Shown: positions 52,601 to 61,532, numbered from the stretch's first letter. The stretch: 64,000 nt of DNA from JBGCFO01 sp045106955 (GCA_045106955.1 JBGCFO010000018.1:1-64000); one strand, 5' to 3'. A program made the numbers and translations. The notes: generated from the letters alone by a model not told the origin.

Positions 52601-53406
52601 TAAAAGTCCGTATAATACAGATTTGTATCTTGCTAGCAGTTTCATTATTTTTATATCAATTCACACAATGGGATCATTCACTTTGGATTCCAATTTCAGT
52701 GATGGCAATTGCTGGGCCATTTTTACCTGGTCTTACGATTAATAAGGCCTATCAAAGATTATATGGTACAACGGCTGGATTGTTAATTAGTATTATAATC
52801 ATGTTTATACTTAGATATAATCATAATATGATCTGCATATTTGCTGTGATTTCTATCTATTTCGTGGCGTTTTCACTGCTAAAAGAGTATAAATATTTTA
52901 TTATGATGGTTACTATAATTATATGTATTAACTATAATTATATGAACATCCCATTCTTATATTATGATCAAACATATTTTTTGGTAACTAGAGGCGTAGG
53001 AGTGTTTGTTGGGATTTGCGTATTTCTCTTTTTTGAATATTTTATTTATAAAAATAACTACACTATAAAAATCGCAAAAGCAAGTTACATAAAGTACTCA
53101 AAGATTTTGAAAGAGACGATTGCAAAAATTTCAGATTTAAGCAAACAAGATAAAGCCTTAACATTTGAGCAGATTAATCAATATATTCTCTTGTTGAATA
53201 CAAAATTAACTGAACTAGAAAATTTAAGCTCAAGTTTTAACCATAATGTTAAGCATCAATCTATTAGTATGCATCATGCTGAATATCTACAAAAACGTTA
53301 TAAGTATGCAATATTAATATTATATAAAAATAGCTACAGACTCTGCCAGGATAAAAACTTCGATATTTCTCATCTATTATCCTTAGATTCTGCCTACACT
53401 CATTAG
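52585..53406 (+). CDS. FUSC-family inner-membrane protein, half 2
   Basis: A 273-residue protein with the recognisable FUSC N-terminal sequence LWIPISVMAIAGPFLPGLTI then NKAYQRLYGTTAGLLISIII. Five to six helices (about residues 8-155) are followed by a long soluble helical tail (about 165-273). FUSC proteins (AaeB, YccS, MdtO) export aromatic acids or related compounds. The pairing of two half-size FUSC-like proteins suggests they assemble as the pump of this tripartite system. The tail is rich in Lys, Leu and Asn and probably cytoplasmic. It ends the operon. Confidence 0.75.
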   Translation: MQENLVKVRIIQICILLAVSLFLYQFTQWDHSLWIPISVMAIAGPFLPGLTINKAYQRLYGTTAGLLISIIIMFILRYNHNMICIFAVISIYFVAFSLLKEYKYFIMMVTIIICINYNYMNIPFLYYDQTYFLVTRGVGVFVGICVFLFFEYFIYKNNYTIKIAKASYIKYSKILKETIAKISDLSKQDKALTFEQINQYILLLNTKLTELENLSSSFNHNVKHQSISMHHAEYLQKRYKYAILILYKNSYRLCQDKNFDISHLLSLDSAYTH

Positions 53407-53423
53407 TATAGATAATACTTGTG

Positions 53424-53465
53424 ATATAATTAATATTCAAAGTATTAATTATATAATTATTTTTT
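53424..53465 (+). terminator. terminator after the efflux operon
   Basis: ATATAATTAATA (53424-53435) pairs perfectly with TATTAATTATAT (53443-53454) around a 7-nt loop, and a TTTTTT run follows at 53460-53465. The 12-bp stem is AT-only, so weaker than a normal intrinsic terminator, but length and position, 18 bp after the last gene of the operon, support it. Confidence 0.5.
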
Positions 53466-53538
53466 AATTATTAATTGATTCTTATATTAAATAATGGCAA
53501 TATTTAAGTTAATAATTTTATTTGATAATGAGTAATTG

Positions 53539-54957
53539 ATGAATAATGCGCCTTCTAATCAGCTAAGCTTGTTTGGGTTTTTGATGATTACATCATCCAT
53601 GGTAGTGAGTCTTTATACTTACCCGACATTTGCAACTTCTGGATTTGCAGCGGTATTTTTTCTATTCGCAGCAGGATTTCTTTGGTTTATTCCTGTATGT
53701 TTAGTTGCCGCTGAATTAGGAACTGGTGGCAATGGCTGGTCAGATTCTGGGGTTTTTAGCTGGGGCAAGGCCGCATTTGGCCCTAGATGGGGTTTTTGCA
53801 TGATATTTTCTCAATGGTTTGAGATCCTTCTTGGATTTATACCAATGTTATATTTTGTATCAAATGGCTTAGGATATACATTTGATATAGCTGATTTTCA
53901 AAATCCAACTTTGATTCAGTTAATTTTAACTCTAGTTATATTTTGGGGAATTACTTTTGCAAACTTCTTTGGCACAAAAGTTACTAAATTTATCGCTACA
54001 TACTCATTTTTTATCGGAATAGTTTTTCCTATGATCGTATTAATCATTTTGGGAATTCTTTATATTCTCGATGGAAATTCAATACAGATTAAATTTACTG
54101 AGAGCAAGTTTTTCCCAAATTTTAGTACAATTACATCACTAGTAGTGCTAGTATCTTTCGTACTTTCTTATATGGGAGCTGAGGCTTCAGCAGTGCATGT
54201 AAATAGCTTAAAAAACCCTGGTAGAGATTACCCTTTAGCAACTTTGATATTAGTTATAATGACTATTATCATTGGTTCTTCGACGTCCCTTACAATTGCT
54301 ATGATTATCCCTCATGACAAAATCTCTCTTAGCGCAGGAATTTTTGAAGCATTTAAATTTTTATTTGAATATCATAATATAATGTGGTTGTTTTATCCAT
54401 TTGCATTTATTGTATCCATAAGTGCAATTGGTAAAATTTCCTCTTGGATTAATGGCCCTGTAAATGGCATGAAATCTACGGCTAAACTTGGTATTATCCC
54501 TGAGTATTTTGCTAAAATCAATTCTCATGAAATGCCTGTGCGACTTATTGTATTACAAGGTGCAATAGTATCATTCTGGCTTGCCTTGGTTACAAGCGCT
54601 GGCGTCTTAACTCATAGTGAGGATATGGCGTTCTTTACAGCAATGACCTTGACAGTGATTATATATCTTACAATGTATATGTTACTATTTGCAAGCTACA
54701 TATATCTTAAAATTACAGTTCCACATTCAGTAAATCCAAGAAAATTTAATATGCCTAGCTCTGTTGGTATTTCCTTAAGTGCAATTGGCTTATTATCTAC
54801 CTTTATCGCTTTCTGCGTATCATTTGCGCGCCCTAGCACTGTTAAGAAAGAAGTATATACAGACTATCTTGTAGCTTTAATAGTATGTTATGTCATAACA
54901 ATGATTATCCCGCATGTTATTTACAGTATTAGTAAATTTCATAAGCAGAAATCTTAG
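53539..54957 (+). CDS. APC-superfamily amino-acid transporter (GadC-like)
   Basis: About 472 residues from the ATG at 53539, a codon after a TTG. Twelve hydrophobic helices. The first helix and loop carry LYTYPTFATSGFAAVFFLFA, and the helix-1/2 region WFIPVCLVAAELGTGGNGWS is typical of the glutamate:GABA antiporter group. FVLSYMGAEASAVHVNSLKN and the GKISSWINGPVNGM block are further GadC-like features. It likely exchanges or imports an amino acid or organic anion from the host cytoplasm. It is monocistronic, bounded by hairpins on both sides. Substrate not determinable. Confidence 0.85.
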   Translation: MNNAPSNQLSLFGFLMITSSMVVSLYTYPTFATSGFAAVFFLFAAGFLWFIPVCLVAAELGTGGNGWSDSGVFSWGKAAFGPRWGFCMIFSQWFEILLGFIPMLYFVSNGLGYTFDIADFQNPTLIQLILTLVIFWGITFANFFGTKVTKFIATYSFFIGIVFPMIVLIILGILYILDGNSIQIKFTESKFFPNFSTITSLVVLVSFVLSYMGAEASAVHVNSLKNPGRDYPLATLILVIMTIIIGSSTSLTIAMIIPHDKISLSAGIFEAFKFLFEYHNIMWLFYPFAFIVSISAIGKISSWINGPVNGMKSTAKLGIIPEYFAKINSHEMPVRLIVLQGAIVSFWLALVTSAGVLTHSEDMAFFTAMTLTVIIYLTMYMLLFASYIYLKITVPHSVNPRKFNMPSSVGISLSAIGLLSTFIAFCVSFARPSTVKKEVYTDYLVALIVCYVITMIIPHVIYSISKFHKQKS

Positions 54958-54994
54958 GCTTTAACTATAAATTAAATTATAGCAAGTAATATTT

Positions 54995-55024
54995 TATTCA
55001 TTAAACTTGTTTGATGAATATTTT
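54995..55024 (+). terminator. terminator candidate after the amino-acid transporter
   Basis: TATTCATTAAAC (54995-55006) and GTTTGATGAATA (55009-55020) form a 12-bp stem with one G-T pair, separated by TT, followed by TTTT. It lies 38 bp after the transporter stop. The inner pairs must open to make a loop. It is AT-rich but well formed, and so a moderate-confidence terminator. Confidence 0.5.
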
Positions 55025-55114
55025 AAATGTATATTGCTACATGAAACCATATATGGTATCAATAGTTACTATAACTAAGCTTAAGATTAAAAAAACTATA
55101 TTACTGAATTAATT

Positions 55115-56323
55115 ATGTCGATTATATCAAACAGACTTAAATCTATAAAACCTTCTCCAACCCTAAGTGTGGTACAGGCTGCAAATGAAATCAAAGCTAA
55201 AGGGATTGATATTATCTCTCTTGGTGCTGGTGAACCAGATTTTGACACTTCAAAAAATATTAAAAATGCAGCGATAGATGCTATAAATGCTGGGCATACT
55301 AAATATACAAATGTTAATGGAACAAGTGAATTAATAAAAGCGATTCAAAATAAATTCAAAAGAGAGAATAATATAGAATATAATGCTAATGAAATTATAG
55401 TTAGTACTGGAGCAAAACAAGTTATTTATAATTTATTTATGGCTTCAATTAATAATGGAGATGAGGTTATCATTCCAGCTCCTTATTGGGTATCATACCC
55501 AGATGTAGTTTTATTAGCTGGCGGTGTTCCAATGATTGTGCAATGCCCTGTTTCGCAAAATTTTAAACTTACCAAAGAGATATTAAGCAATGCCATTACG
55601 CCTCGCACTAAATGGTTGATCTTGAATTCTCCTAGTAATCCGACTGGAGCTGCATATTTATTGCATGAACTTAATGATATTGCGCAAGTATTACGTCAAA
55701 ATCCTCATGTGCATGTTATGTCGGATGATATTTATGAACATATTATATTTGATGGATTTAAATTTCATACTATTGCAGAAATTGCTCCTGATTTAAAAGA
55801 TAGGATATTTACTATTAATGGCGTTTCTAAGGCTTATGCAATGACCGGATGGCGCATTGGCTATGGGGCTGGATCTAGTGATTTGATTAAAGCAATGTCG
55901 ATGATACAATCTCAAAGTACATCTAACGCATGTTCGATAAGTCAAATGGCTGCTATAGAAGCAATTAATGGAAATCAAGATTTTATTATAGCTAATGCAA
56001 TAACATTTCAGAAAAGACGGGATCTCGCTTTATCAATACTCAATGACATTCCTGGAATTACCTGTTATAAACCAGAGGGTGCGTTTTATCTTTTTCCGAA
56101 ATGTAAAGATTTATTTGGCAGAGTTACTCCATCTGGCAATAAAATTGCCAATAGTAATGACCTTGCTAAATATTTATTAGAATATGCAAATGTTGCAGTT
56201 GTACCTGGCGTTGCATTTGGCCTTGAAGGGCATTTCCGTATTTCATATGCAACATCGCTGGACATTATTGAAGAATCTTGTAGACGAATTTCAAAAGCTT
56301 GTAGTCAATTAAAGCGTGATTAA
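55115..56323 (+). CDS. aspC: aspartate aminotransferase (class I, type Ib)
   Basis: A 402-residue PLP enzyme that exchanges amino groups between aspartate and glutamate. The N-terminus RLKSIKPSPTLSVVQAANEI and ISLGAGEPDFDT are type Ib signatures. The cofactor segment contains NSPSNPTGAAY, VMSDDIYEHI and the Schiff-base lysine Lys239 in NGVSKAYAMTGWRIGYG. A C-terminal Arg for the substrate carboxylate is in FRISYATS. It may also use prephenate or aromatic substrates, as some Ib enzymes do. The 3' end overlaps the DUF374 gene by 8 bp. In Rickettsiales it supports amino-acid use as carbon source. Confidence 0.93.
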   Translation: MSIISNRLKSIKPSPTLSVVQAANEIKAKGIDIISLGAGEPDFDTSKNIKNAAIDAINAGHTKYTNVNGTSELIKAIQNKFKRENNIEYNANEIIVSTGAKQVIYNLFMASINNGDEVIIPAPYWVSYPDVVLLAGGVPMIVQCPVSQNFKLTKEILSNAITPRTKWLILNSPSNPTGAAYLLHELNDIAQVLRQNPHVHVMSDDIYEHIIFDGFKFHTIAEIAPDLKDRIFTINGVSKAYAMTGWRIGYGAGSSDLIKAMSMIQSQSTSNACSISQMAAIEAINGNQDFIIANAITFQKRRDLALSILNDIPGITCYKPEGAFYLFPKCKDLFGRVTPSGNKIANSNDLAKYLLEYANVAVVPGVAFGLEGHFRISYATSLDIIEESCRRISKACSQLKRD

Positions 56324-56969
56324 GAAATATTTTAAAAATCTTTTAAATAACGACAAATCAATATTGCCGAATATATTATTGGGCATATTGATCTTATATT
56401 TAAAATTTGTATATTTTACATCTCGTTGGAATTATATTTTTTCAGATAGGTATAGCAAGGGAGATTTTCAGAATGCCCAAGGAACTGCTATTGTTTTTTG
56501 GCATGATGTTCTAGCTTTTGCTTCAATATTGCTCAAATTACAACCAAATACAGTTGCCCTCGTCTCTCCCCATAGTGATGGTAAAATTATCAATAAAGTT
56601 GTCACTGGTTTTGGCTGTGGGACGATCGAAGGATCTACCAATAAAAATGCAATGGCTTCGGTTAGGCAGATTATTAGAATTTTGAAATCTGGTACAAATC
56701 TTGCAATTACTCCAGATGGTCCAAGGGGTCCCGCGCATCAAGTGAATAGCAACATCACTCAAATAGTAAAAAAGTATAATTTTAAAATAATTGCAGTATC
56801 TTTTGTCAGCACTAGATATTTTCGATTAAAAAGCTGGGACAAAATGATGATTCCATTGCCTTTTTCATGTATTACAGTTCAATTTAGCGATCTTATAAAA
56901 TTCTCAGATGATAAAGATAAAGCTCATAATGATCAAATGTTGCTTAATGCATTAACGCCTTTTAAGTAA
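56316..56969 (+). CDS. DUF374 family lysophospholipid acyltransferase-like protein
   Basis: A 217-residue protein with a likely GTG start overlapping the aspC stop by 8 bp. A hydrophobic N-terminal region (about residues 18-38) anchors it. The acyltransferase-like motifs are FWHDVLAF (where true acyltransferases have HxxxxD), VSPHSDGKIINKVVTGFG and TPDGPRGPAHQV. DUF374 proteins are found near lpxL/waaA genes in many alphaproteobacteria and are thought to act on lipid A or phospholipids. Here its neighbours are aspC and, convergent, a YihY-like gene. Substrate and reaction are unproven. Confidence 0.8.
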   Translation: MIKKYFKNLLNNDKSILPNILLGILILYLKFVYFTSRWNYIFSDRYSKGDFQNAQGTAIVFWHDVLAFASILLKLQPNTVALVSPHSDGKIINKVVTGFGCGTIEGSTNKNAMASVRQIIRILKSGTNLAITPDGPRGPAHQVNSNITQIVKKYNFKIIAVSFVSTRYFRLKSWDKMMIPLPFSCITVQFSDLIKFSDDKDKAHNDQMLLNALTPFK

Positions 56970-57034
56970 TATACTGCTCAACATAAGGCCATCACTGCAA
57001 TACTTGTTACGAATGATGATGATTCTATCCTTAA

Positions 57035-57862
57035 TTAAATATAATATTTTAGTTTAACATTAAATTCTGCGCCGAATATAAAAATAATGTTAATAATATA
57101 AAAGAAAATTAGAGTTACAATAACACTTCCTACTGAGCCATAAACTACATTTAATTGATTATAATACATTAAATATTTTGAAAATAAATATCCAGTAATT
57201 ATCCATGCAAATACAGTTATTAAAGTTCCAGGTATAATTTCTATGAATTTAATTTTGATACTAGGAATGATATAGTAGAAAGTTGATACACTAAAAAATA
57301 ATATCACAAAGGTAAATATATGCCTAGAAAAATACAAAAGCCATTCATAACCATCAATTAACTCTAAAATTGCTGGTACCTTTTTGAGTATTATGGGAAC
57401 TACAAATAATATAAGCATTGAAAAACTAATGACGCAGCTGATAATAAAAAATTGCAATATACTAAGCATTCTACGCCAAATATATGCCGGAGGAGAAGTG
57501 ATATGATATGCGCGATTTAATATTGTTTTCATGCATTCTACGAATGACGACGCCGTCCATACGCTGCCAACTATAGCTAAAGTTAAAAGGCTTTGAGGAG
57601 GTGATTGAGTGAGCTCATCAGCTCTTACTCTGATAACTTCTGTAGTATTATATGGCATATTATTGACCAAAAAATCAACAAATTGCTTGCCAAGATCTGA
57701 GGCTCCAATGAAACTTGTTAACGCCAAGAAGAACACTAAAAATGGGAATACAGATAATAATACCATAAATGACATATACCCAGCATGTTCAATGCCATCG
57801 TGATCTATAGTTTGTATTATAGCGTCATAAATACAGTTTGATATCTTTGTTATCCAGCTCAT
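57035..57862 (-). CDS. YihY/BrkB-family inner-membrane protein
   Basis: A 275-residue membrane protein of the former RNase BN/virulence factor BrkB family. Six hydrophobic helices alternate with polar loops. Recognisable features are IEHAGYMSFMVLLSVFPFLV near residue 24, SFVECMKTILNRAYH with the family's WxxAxxFVExxxxALNxA-like pattern, and the C-terminal helices VNVVYGSVGSVIVTLIFFYI (as QLNVVYGSVGS here). The molecular role is uncertain; the RNase assignment of the E. coli gene was withdrawn. It follows lptB by 14 bp and may be co-transcribed with it. Confidence 0.85.
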   Translation of the reverse strand: MSWITKISNCIYDAIIQTIDHDGIEHAGYMSFMVLLSVFPFLVFFLALTSFIGASDLGKQFVDFLVNNMPYNTTEVIRVRADELTQSPPQSLLTLAIVGSVWTASSFVECMKTILNRAYHITSPPAYIWRRMLSILQFFIISCVISFSMLILFVVPIILKKVPAILELIDGYEWLLYFSRHIFTFVILFFSVSTFYYIIPSIKIKFIEIIPGTLITVFAWIITGYLFSKYLMYYNQLNVVYGSVGSVIVTLIFFYIINIIFIFGAEFNVKLKYYI

Positions 57863-57876
57863 TATGAGATAATTAT

Positions 57877-58620
57877 TTATTGATTTATTTGTTCTTGTTC
57901 AAAATATTCTCCGAGATATACTTGGCGTACTTTTTCGTGATTAATAATATCAGATTTACTGCCTTCTATTAATATTTTACCATCATATACTACATATCCA
58001 CGATCTATCATATCTAATGCATCTCTTACATTATGATCTGTAACTAGCAAGCCAATATTAAAATTATCTTTTAAATGTATTAGCATGTCTTTGATTTCAT
58101 TAATCGTTAATGGATCAATACCGGCTAATGGCTCATCTAACATAATAAATTTTGGATTTACAGCCAATGCTCTAGCAATTTCTAACCTACGCCTTTCACC
58201 GCCTGAAAGGTTTAATGCTGATGAATGTTTTAGATGCGTGATAGAAAATTTAGAAAGTAATTGCTCAGCTCGTTCTTCTACGTCTTTGTTATTCTTGTAT
58301 ACTAATTCTAAAACTGCTTTTAAATTATCATATACAGATAAACCTCGAAAAATAGATGGCTCTTGAGGTAAATAGCAAATACCCATTTTTGCTCTTATAT
58401 GAATAGGCAATCTCGTGATATCTGTATCATTGAACATAATTTGCCCTTTGTCTGGATTAGTAAGTCCAATAATAGTATTAAAGCATGTAGTTTTACCAGC
58501 GCCGTTTGGTCCAAATAAACCTACGATTTCACCTTGAGATAAATGCAATGAGATATCTTGTAATACGATTTTTTTATTATAGTACTTTGAAATATGAATT
58601 GCTGATAATTTATTATTCAT
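57877..58620 (-). CDS. lptB: LPS export ABC transporter ATPase LptB
   Basis: A 247-residue ATPase driving LPS extraction from the inner membrane with LptFG and LptC. Walker A is GPNGAGKTTCF and the Q-loop region is ICYLPQEPSIFRGLSVYDNL, specific for LptB. The signature is LNLSGGERRRLEIARALA, Walker B FIMLDEPLAGIDP, and the switch His is in LVTDHNVRDAL. A 139-bp gap separates it from lptA, so it may have its own promoter; a 47-bp sequence shared with the kdsD upstream region lies in this gap. Confidence 0.95.
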   Translation of the reverse strand: MNNKLSAIHISKYYNKKIVLQDISLHLSQGEIVGLFGPNGAGKTTCFNTIIGLTNPDKGQIMFNDTDITRLPIHIRAKMGICYLPQEPSIFRGLSVYDNLKAVLELVYKNNKDVEERAEQLLSKFSITHLKHSSALNLSGGERRRLEIARALAVNPKFIMLDEPLAGIDPLTINEIKDMLIHLKDNFNIGLLVTDHNVRDALDMIDRGYVVYDGKILIEGSKSDIINHEKVRQVYLGEYFEQEQINQ

Positions 58621-58651
58621 TGAAGCTTGATTATATTAATAAAATTGTCAT

Positions 58652-58698
58652 TTTAAATAAATTTTAGCCTTTTTAATTATAAATTCATAGATCTTTTT
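58652..58698. repeat. 47-bp dispersed repeat, copy A (upstream of lptB)
   Basis: This AT-rich 47-bp stretch matches 60492-60538 with 39 of 47 bases identical and no gap, including an exact 19-base end TAAATTCATAGATCTTTTT. Both copies lie in the same orientation, and both lie upstream of a minus-strand gene start; here the gap to the lptB start codon is about 31 bp. It may be a duplicated promoter or binding site. The AGATCT palindrome is inside the exact part. Confidence 0.6.
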
Positions 58699-58758
58699 CT
58701 CTGTTCAAGATATTCATTATTCGAGCTAATAGTCTATATGTTTACAAAGATGGCCTTA

Positions 58759-59196
58759 TTAAAAAATTTTGTTATCAGAACTAATAGACGGATAATAGGA
58801 TAAAGAATTGGTTTTTAATATCTGGTTATCCTTAGATAATAATACATCCCCTGATACTTGTAATTTCTTTTCAAATACATTGTATTGAGCACTGTTTGCA
58901 ATTAAGGTAAAATTATTCTCTTTATCTTGAGCAAAAAATTTATTTGGAATCAGTATTTTATCTATTTTGATATCTTTTATTGATTGATTTGCATCGTACA
59001 CCACTTTGATGCTAGTAGTTTTAAGAGTTAAATTCCCGATATTAGCTATGACATTTCCTGTAAAATGAGCTATATGCTCCACATTATTTATAGTTAAGTC
59101 ATCAGAATCGATATATATATCTTTGTATGATAAATCAGCATGCGCTTGAGGCATAAACAATATAATACATAATATATATCTGATAATTTTAATCAT
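58759..59196 (-). CDS. lptA: LPS periplasmic transport protein LptA (short)
   Basis: A 145-residue periplasmic protein with signal peptide MIKIIRYILCIILFMPQAHA and an OstA/LptA beta-jellyroll domain: DSDDLTINNVEHIAHFTGNV, then DKENNFTLIANSAQYNVFEK. It bridges LptC to the outer-membrane LptD by stacking jelly-roll edges and carries LPS through the periplasm. It is 10 bp after lptC. Length is at the short end of the family. The lptB gene follows after a gap. Confidence 0.85.
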   Translation of the reverse strand: MIKIIRYILCIILFMPQAHADLSYKDIYIDSDDLTINNVEHIAHFTGNVIANIGNLTLKTTSIKVVYDANQSIKDIKIDKILIPNKFFAQDKENNFTLIANSAQYNVFEKKLQVSGDVLLSKDNQILKTNSLSYYPSISSDNKIF

Positions 59197-59206
59197 ATTT
59201 GTTATG

Positions 59207-59821
59207 TTAATTCATTGTTTTAAAGTTTGAAACATCAATTTTAGTTTTTACATTGCCCTTGAATTTAATGATATCAGTATTCTGTATAATTTCTAATTTA
59301 TCAGATACAATATCGCTATTATTCAATTTTACTGATACTCCATGATTGCTGTAAATATTATTATTAATTAAATCTATAGCAAGCTCTTTTGAGTTAATCA
59401 TAGCATTTTTCATACTTAATTGCACAAATTCTTGTAACATTATAAGATTGGTGGAATCGTTGATAATGCCTTTATTGGCTTTTAATAATAAAGGTTCTGA
59501 TTGCAACTGATATTGACCATTGATATCATCTAATTTATAAATATTATCGTTAATTTTTATTGCTGACTTAGCATTTACATTGTAGTATCTTGAGCCCTTA
59601 TCAAAACCGCTAAAATTTGAATTATTAATTACTATATTAGAATTATTATTATGCTTATTATCAAGAATCTTCTTGTCAGTATCCAATGTATTTAATTTTT
59701 CTACGTTATTTGGTTGCAAGAATAAAAAACTATATGAGAAGAACATTATACATACAATGATCAATGCAGATATTATTTTTAATGCTAATACTAAAGCTCT
59801 ATAATTTATAATGATCTTCAT
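59207..59821 (-). CDS. lptC: LPS export system protein LptC
   Basis: A 204-residue bitopic inner-membrane protein. One helix (about residues 9-33, VLALKIISALIIVCIMFFSY) is followed by a periplasmic OstA-like beta-jellyroll: SRYYNVNAKSAIKINDNIYK and LLLKANKGIINDSTN, then SNHGVSVKLNNSDIVSDKLE. LptC receives LPS from LptBFG and passes it to LptA. Sequence similarity in LptC is low in general, so position between kdsD and lptA is important evidence. It is 23 bp after kdsD. Confidence 0.85.
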   Translation of the reverse strand: MKIIINYRALVLALKIISALIIVCIMFFSYSFLFLQPNNVEKLNTLDTDKKILDNKHNNNSNIVINNSNFSGFDKGSRYYNVNAKSAIKINDNIYKLDDINGQYQLQSEPLLLKANKGIINDSTNLIMLQEFVQLSMKNAMINSKELAIDLINNNIYSNHGVSVKLNNSDIVSDKLEIIQNTDIIKFKGNVKTKIDVSNFKTMN

Positions 59822-59844
59822 ATCAAGATATATGTTATTTTATT

Positions 59845-60441
59845 TCAAGATTTGTGATTAGAGAAGGCATTACGACCAATCCATCCTCCTGGATGGTAAG
59901 TATGAAAATCATTTTTCTTGAAATTTTTTGCCTCTTGTAACGCAATAGATATTGCATCGCCTATGGATAGAGCAAGTAGCACAGATGTCGTTGGCGCTCC
60001 AATTGATGATGCTTCTTGGGTTTGTGGAATGTTTAGCAAAAAATCAGATTGATCAGCTAGGATCGAGACGGGATTCATAGTAATGATTGCAGTTTTAATA
60101 TTAAATTTTCGACAGTAATGTAATATGCTAAGCAATTCTTGAGTCTCACCGGAGTTAGAGATCATGATAACCATATCTTTGCTAGTTATCATTCCTAAAT
60201 CCCCGTGACTAGCCTCTGTTGGATGCACATAAAAAGCAATTGTACCAGTTGAAGATAAGCTTTTGCTGATTTTTTGCGCCGCATAACCGCTCTTTCCTAA
60301 GCCGGTCATAATTACACTACCTTCAAGTTGTAAAATATAATCGATAACTTCATCAAAACTTTTAGGAATATTTTTTGATAAGATTTGAAGTGCATTAGAT
60401 TCTTCTTGAATCACTCTTTTGGCTATTTCTATGTGTTTCAT
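59845..60441 (-). CDS. kdsD: arabinose-5-phosphate isomerase KdsD, SIS domain only
   Basis: A 198-residue SIS-domain isomerase (about residues 30-180). It would convert ribulose 5-phosphate to arabinose 5-phosphate, the first step of Kdo synthesis. Sequence marks are VIMTGLGKSGYAAQKISKSL, FYVHPTEASHGDLGMI, VIMISNSGETQEL and the end FHTYHPGGWIGR. The typical KdsD/KpsF/GutQ is about 320 residues with two CBS domains after HPGG. Here the protein stops eight residues after GR, and lptC starts 23 bp later, so the CBS pair is absent with no trace. The SIS active-site histidines are kept, so catalytic function is plausible with altered regulation. Confidence 0.85.
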   Translation of the reverse strand: MKHIEIAKRVIQEESNALQILSKNIPKSFDEVIDYILQLEGSVIMTGLGKSGYAAQKISKSLSSTGTIAFYVHPTEASHGDLGMITSKDMVIMISNSGETQELLSILHYCRKFNIKTAIITMNPVSILADQSDFLLNIPQTQEASSIGAPTTSVLLALSIGDAISIALQEAKNFKKNDFHTYHPGGWIGRNAFSNHKS

Positions 60442-60491
60442 GATACTTAATTATAAATGATATTTTTAAAAGCCCATCGATAAAAATTTGC

Positions 60492-60538
60492 TTTAAATGG
60501 AGTTTAATCATTTTGATTGTAAATTCATAGATCTTTTT
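60492..60538. repeat. 47-bp dispersed repeat, copy B (upstream of kdsD)
   Basis: This is the partner of 58652-58698: 39 of 47 bases identical, including the exact 19-base TAAATTCATAGATCTTTTT. It lies in the 197-bp gap between era and kdsD, about 50 bp upstream of the kdsD start codon on the minus strand. The region holds no ORF. Reading the minus strand, TAAACT (here) and TAAAAT (copy A) could be -10-like boxes, but no convincing -35 pairs with them. Confidence 0.6.
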
Positions 60539-60638
60539 AAAAATAAACTAAATGGCGTAGTAAATTTTTTGTACCATAGACCTAATTGCATTTCATAATT
60601 TAATTTACATAACATTGAGTTTTAAACATATTTGAACA

Positions 60639-61532
60639 TCATTGAAGAAATTGCGCCGAGCTCTCCCAATTATTTCTAACTTTTATAAATAGAAATAAAT
60701 GTATTTTAATTCCGAGCACTTCTTCGATTTCTTTGCGAGATTTTAAACCAATATGTTTAATCGAAATACCTCTTTTACCTAAAATCATCATTTTATAATT
60801 CTCTCTTGAAACTACAATGATTTGATTAATTTTAACAGAACCATCTGCTAATTCTTCCCATAGCTCATTATGCACAGTAAGATTATATGGCAATTCTTGG
60901 TGCGTATTTAAAAACAATTGCTTCCTTGTTATTTCTGACGCTAAGAACTTCATAGGCAGATTGGTAATAGCATTTTCATCATAAAGCCACGGTGAATTCT
61001 TTGCGCAACTCAATATATAGTCTAACAATTCATCTAATCCATAACCATGTGTCGCAGAGATTTTAAAGATGTTTGAGTTATGATACTTAGACAGTATATA
61101 TTCTTCGATATTTTTTATAGATTTTGAATTTAAATCAATTTTATTGAGCAAAAATACTGGATTTACATGTTGATTAATACGTTCTAAGATTTTTATTGTT
61201 TCATGATTTAAGGCTTCTGAAGAATCAATAATCACCATCGCTATATCCGTTGAATGTAAGCTAGACCAAGCGCATCTGACCATTGCTCTTTCTAATGTTT
61301 TTTTTGGCTCAAATATCCCAGGCGTATCTAAAATGATTACCTGGGTGTTTTTTATATTAACAACTCCAGTAATTATAGATCTAGTAGTTTGTACTTTATG
61401 AGTAACTATAGATAATGTATGGCCAATAATATTATTTAACAAAGAAGATTTACCTGCATTTGGCTTACCAACAATACACATTGATAAGAGTTTTTGAGTA
61501 ATAGAATGTTTTGTATTAACTTGTTGACTCAT
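60639..61532 (-). CDS. era: GTPase Era
   Basis: A 297-residue ribosome-assembly GTPase that binds 16S rRNA. G1 is GKPNAGKSS (residues 22-30), G3 is ILDTPGI and G4 LLNKIDL. G2 is TTRSIITGV. The KH domain (about residues 205-297) contains VNQIIVVSRENYKMMILG-like sequence (here INQIIVVSRENYKMMILGKR) and KRGISIKHIGLKSRKEIEEV. Length is standard. It lies 26 bp after uvrA and ends before the kdsD upstream region. Confidence 0.95.
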   Translation of the reverse strand: MSQQVNTKHSITQKLLSMCIVGKPNAGKSSLLNNIIGHTLSIVTHKVQTTRSIITGVVNIKNTQVIILDTPGIFEPKKTLERAMVRCAWSSLHSTDIAMVIIDSSEALNHETIKILERINQHVNPVFLLNKIDLNSKSIKNIEEYILSKYHNSNIFKISATHGYGLDELLDYILSCAKNSPWLYDENAITNLPMKFLASEITRKQLFLNTHQELPYNLTVHNELWEELADGSVKINQIIVVSRENYKMMILGKRGISIKHIGLKSRKEIEEVLGIKIHLFLFIKVRNNWESSAQFLQ

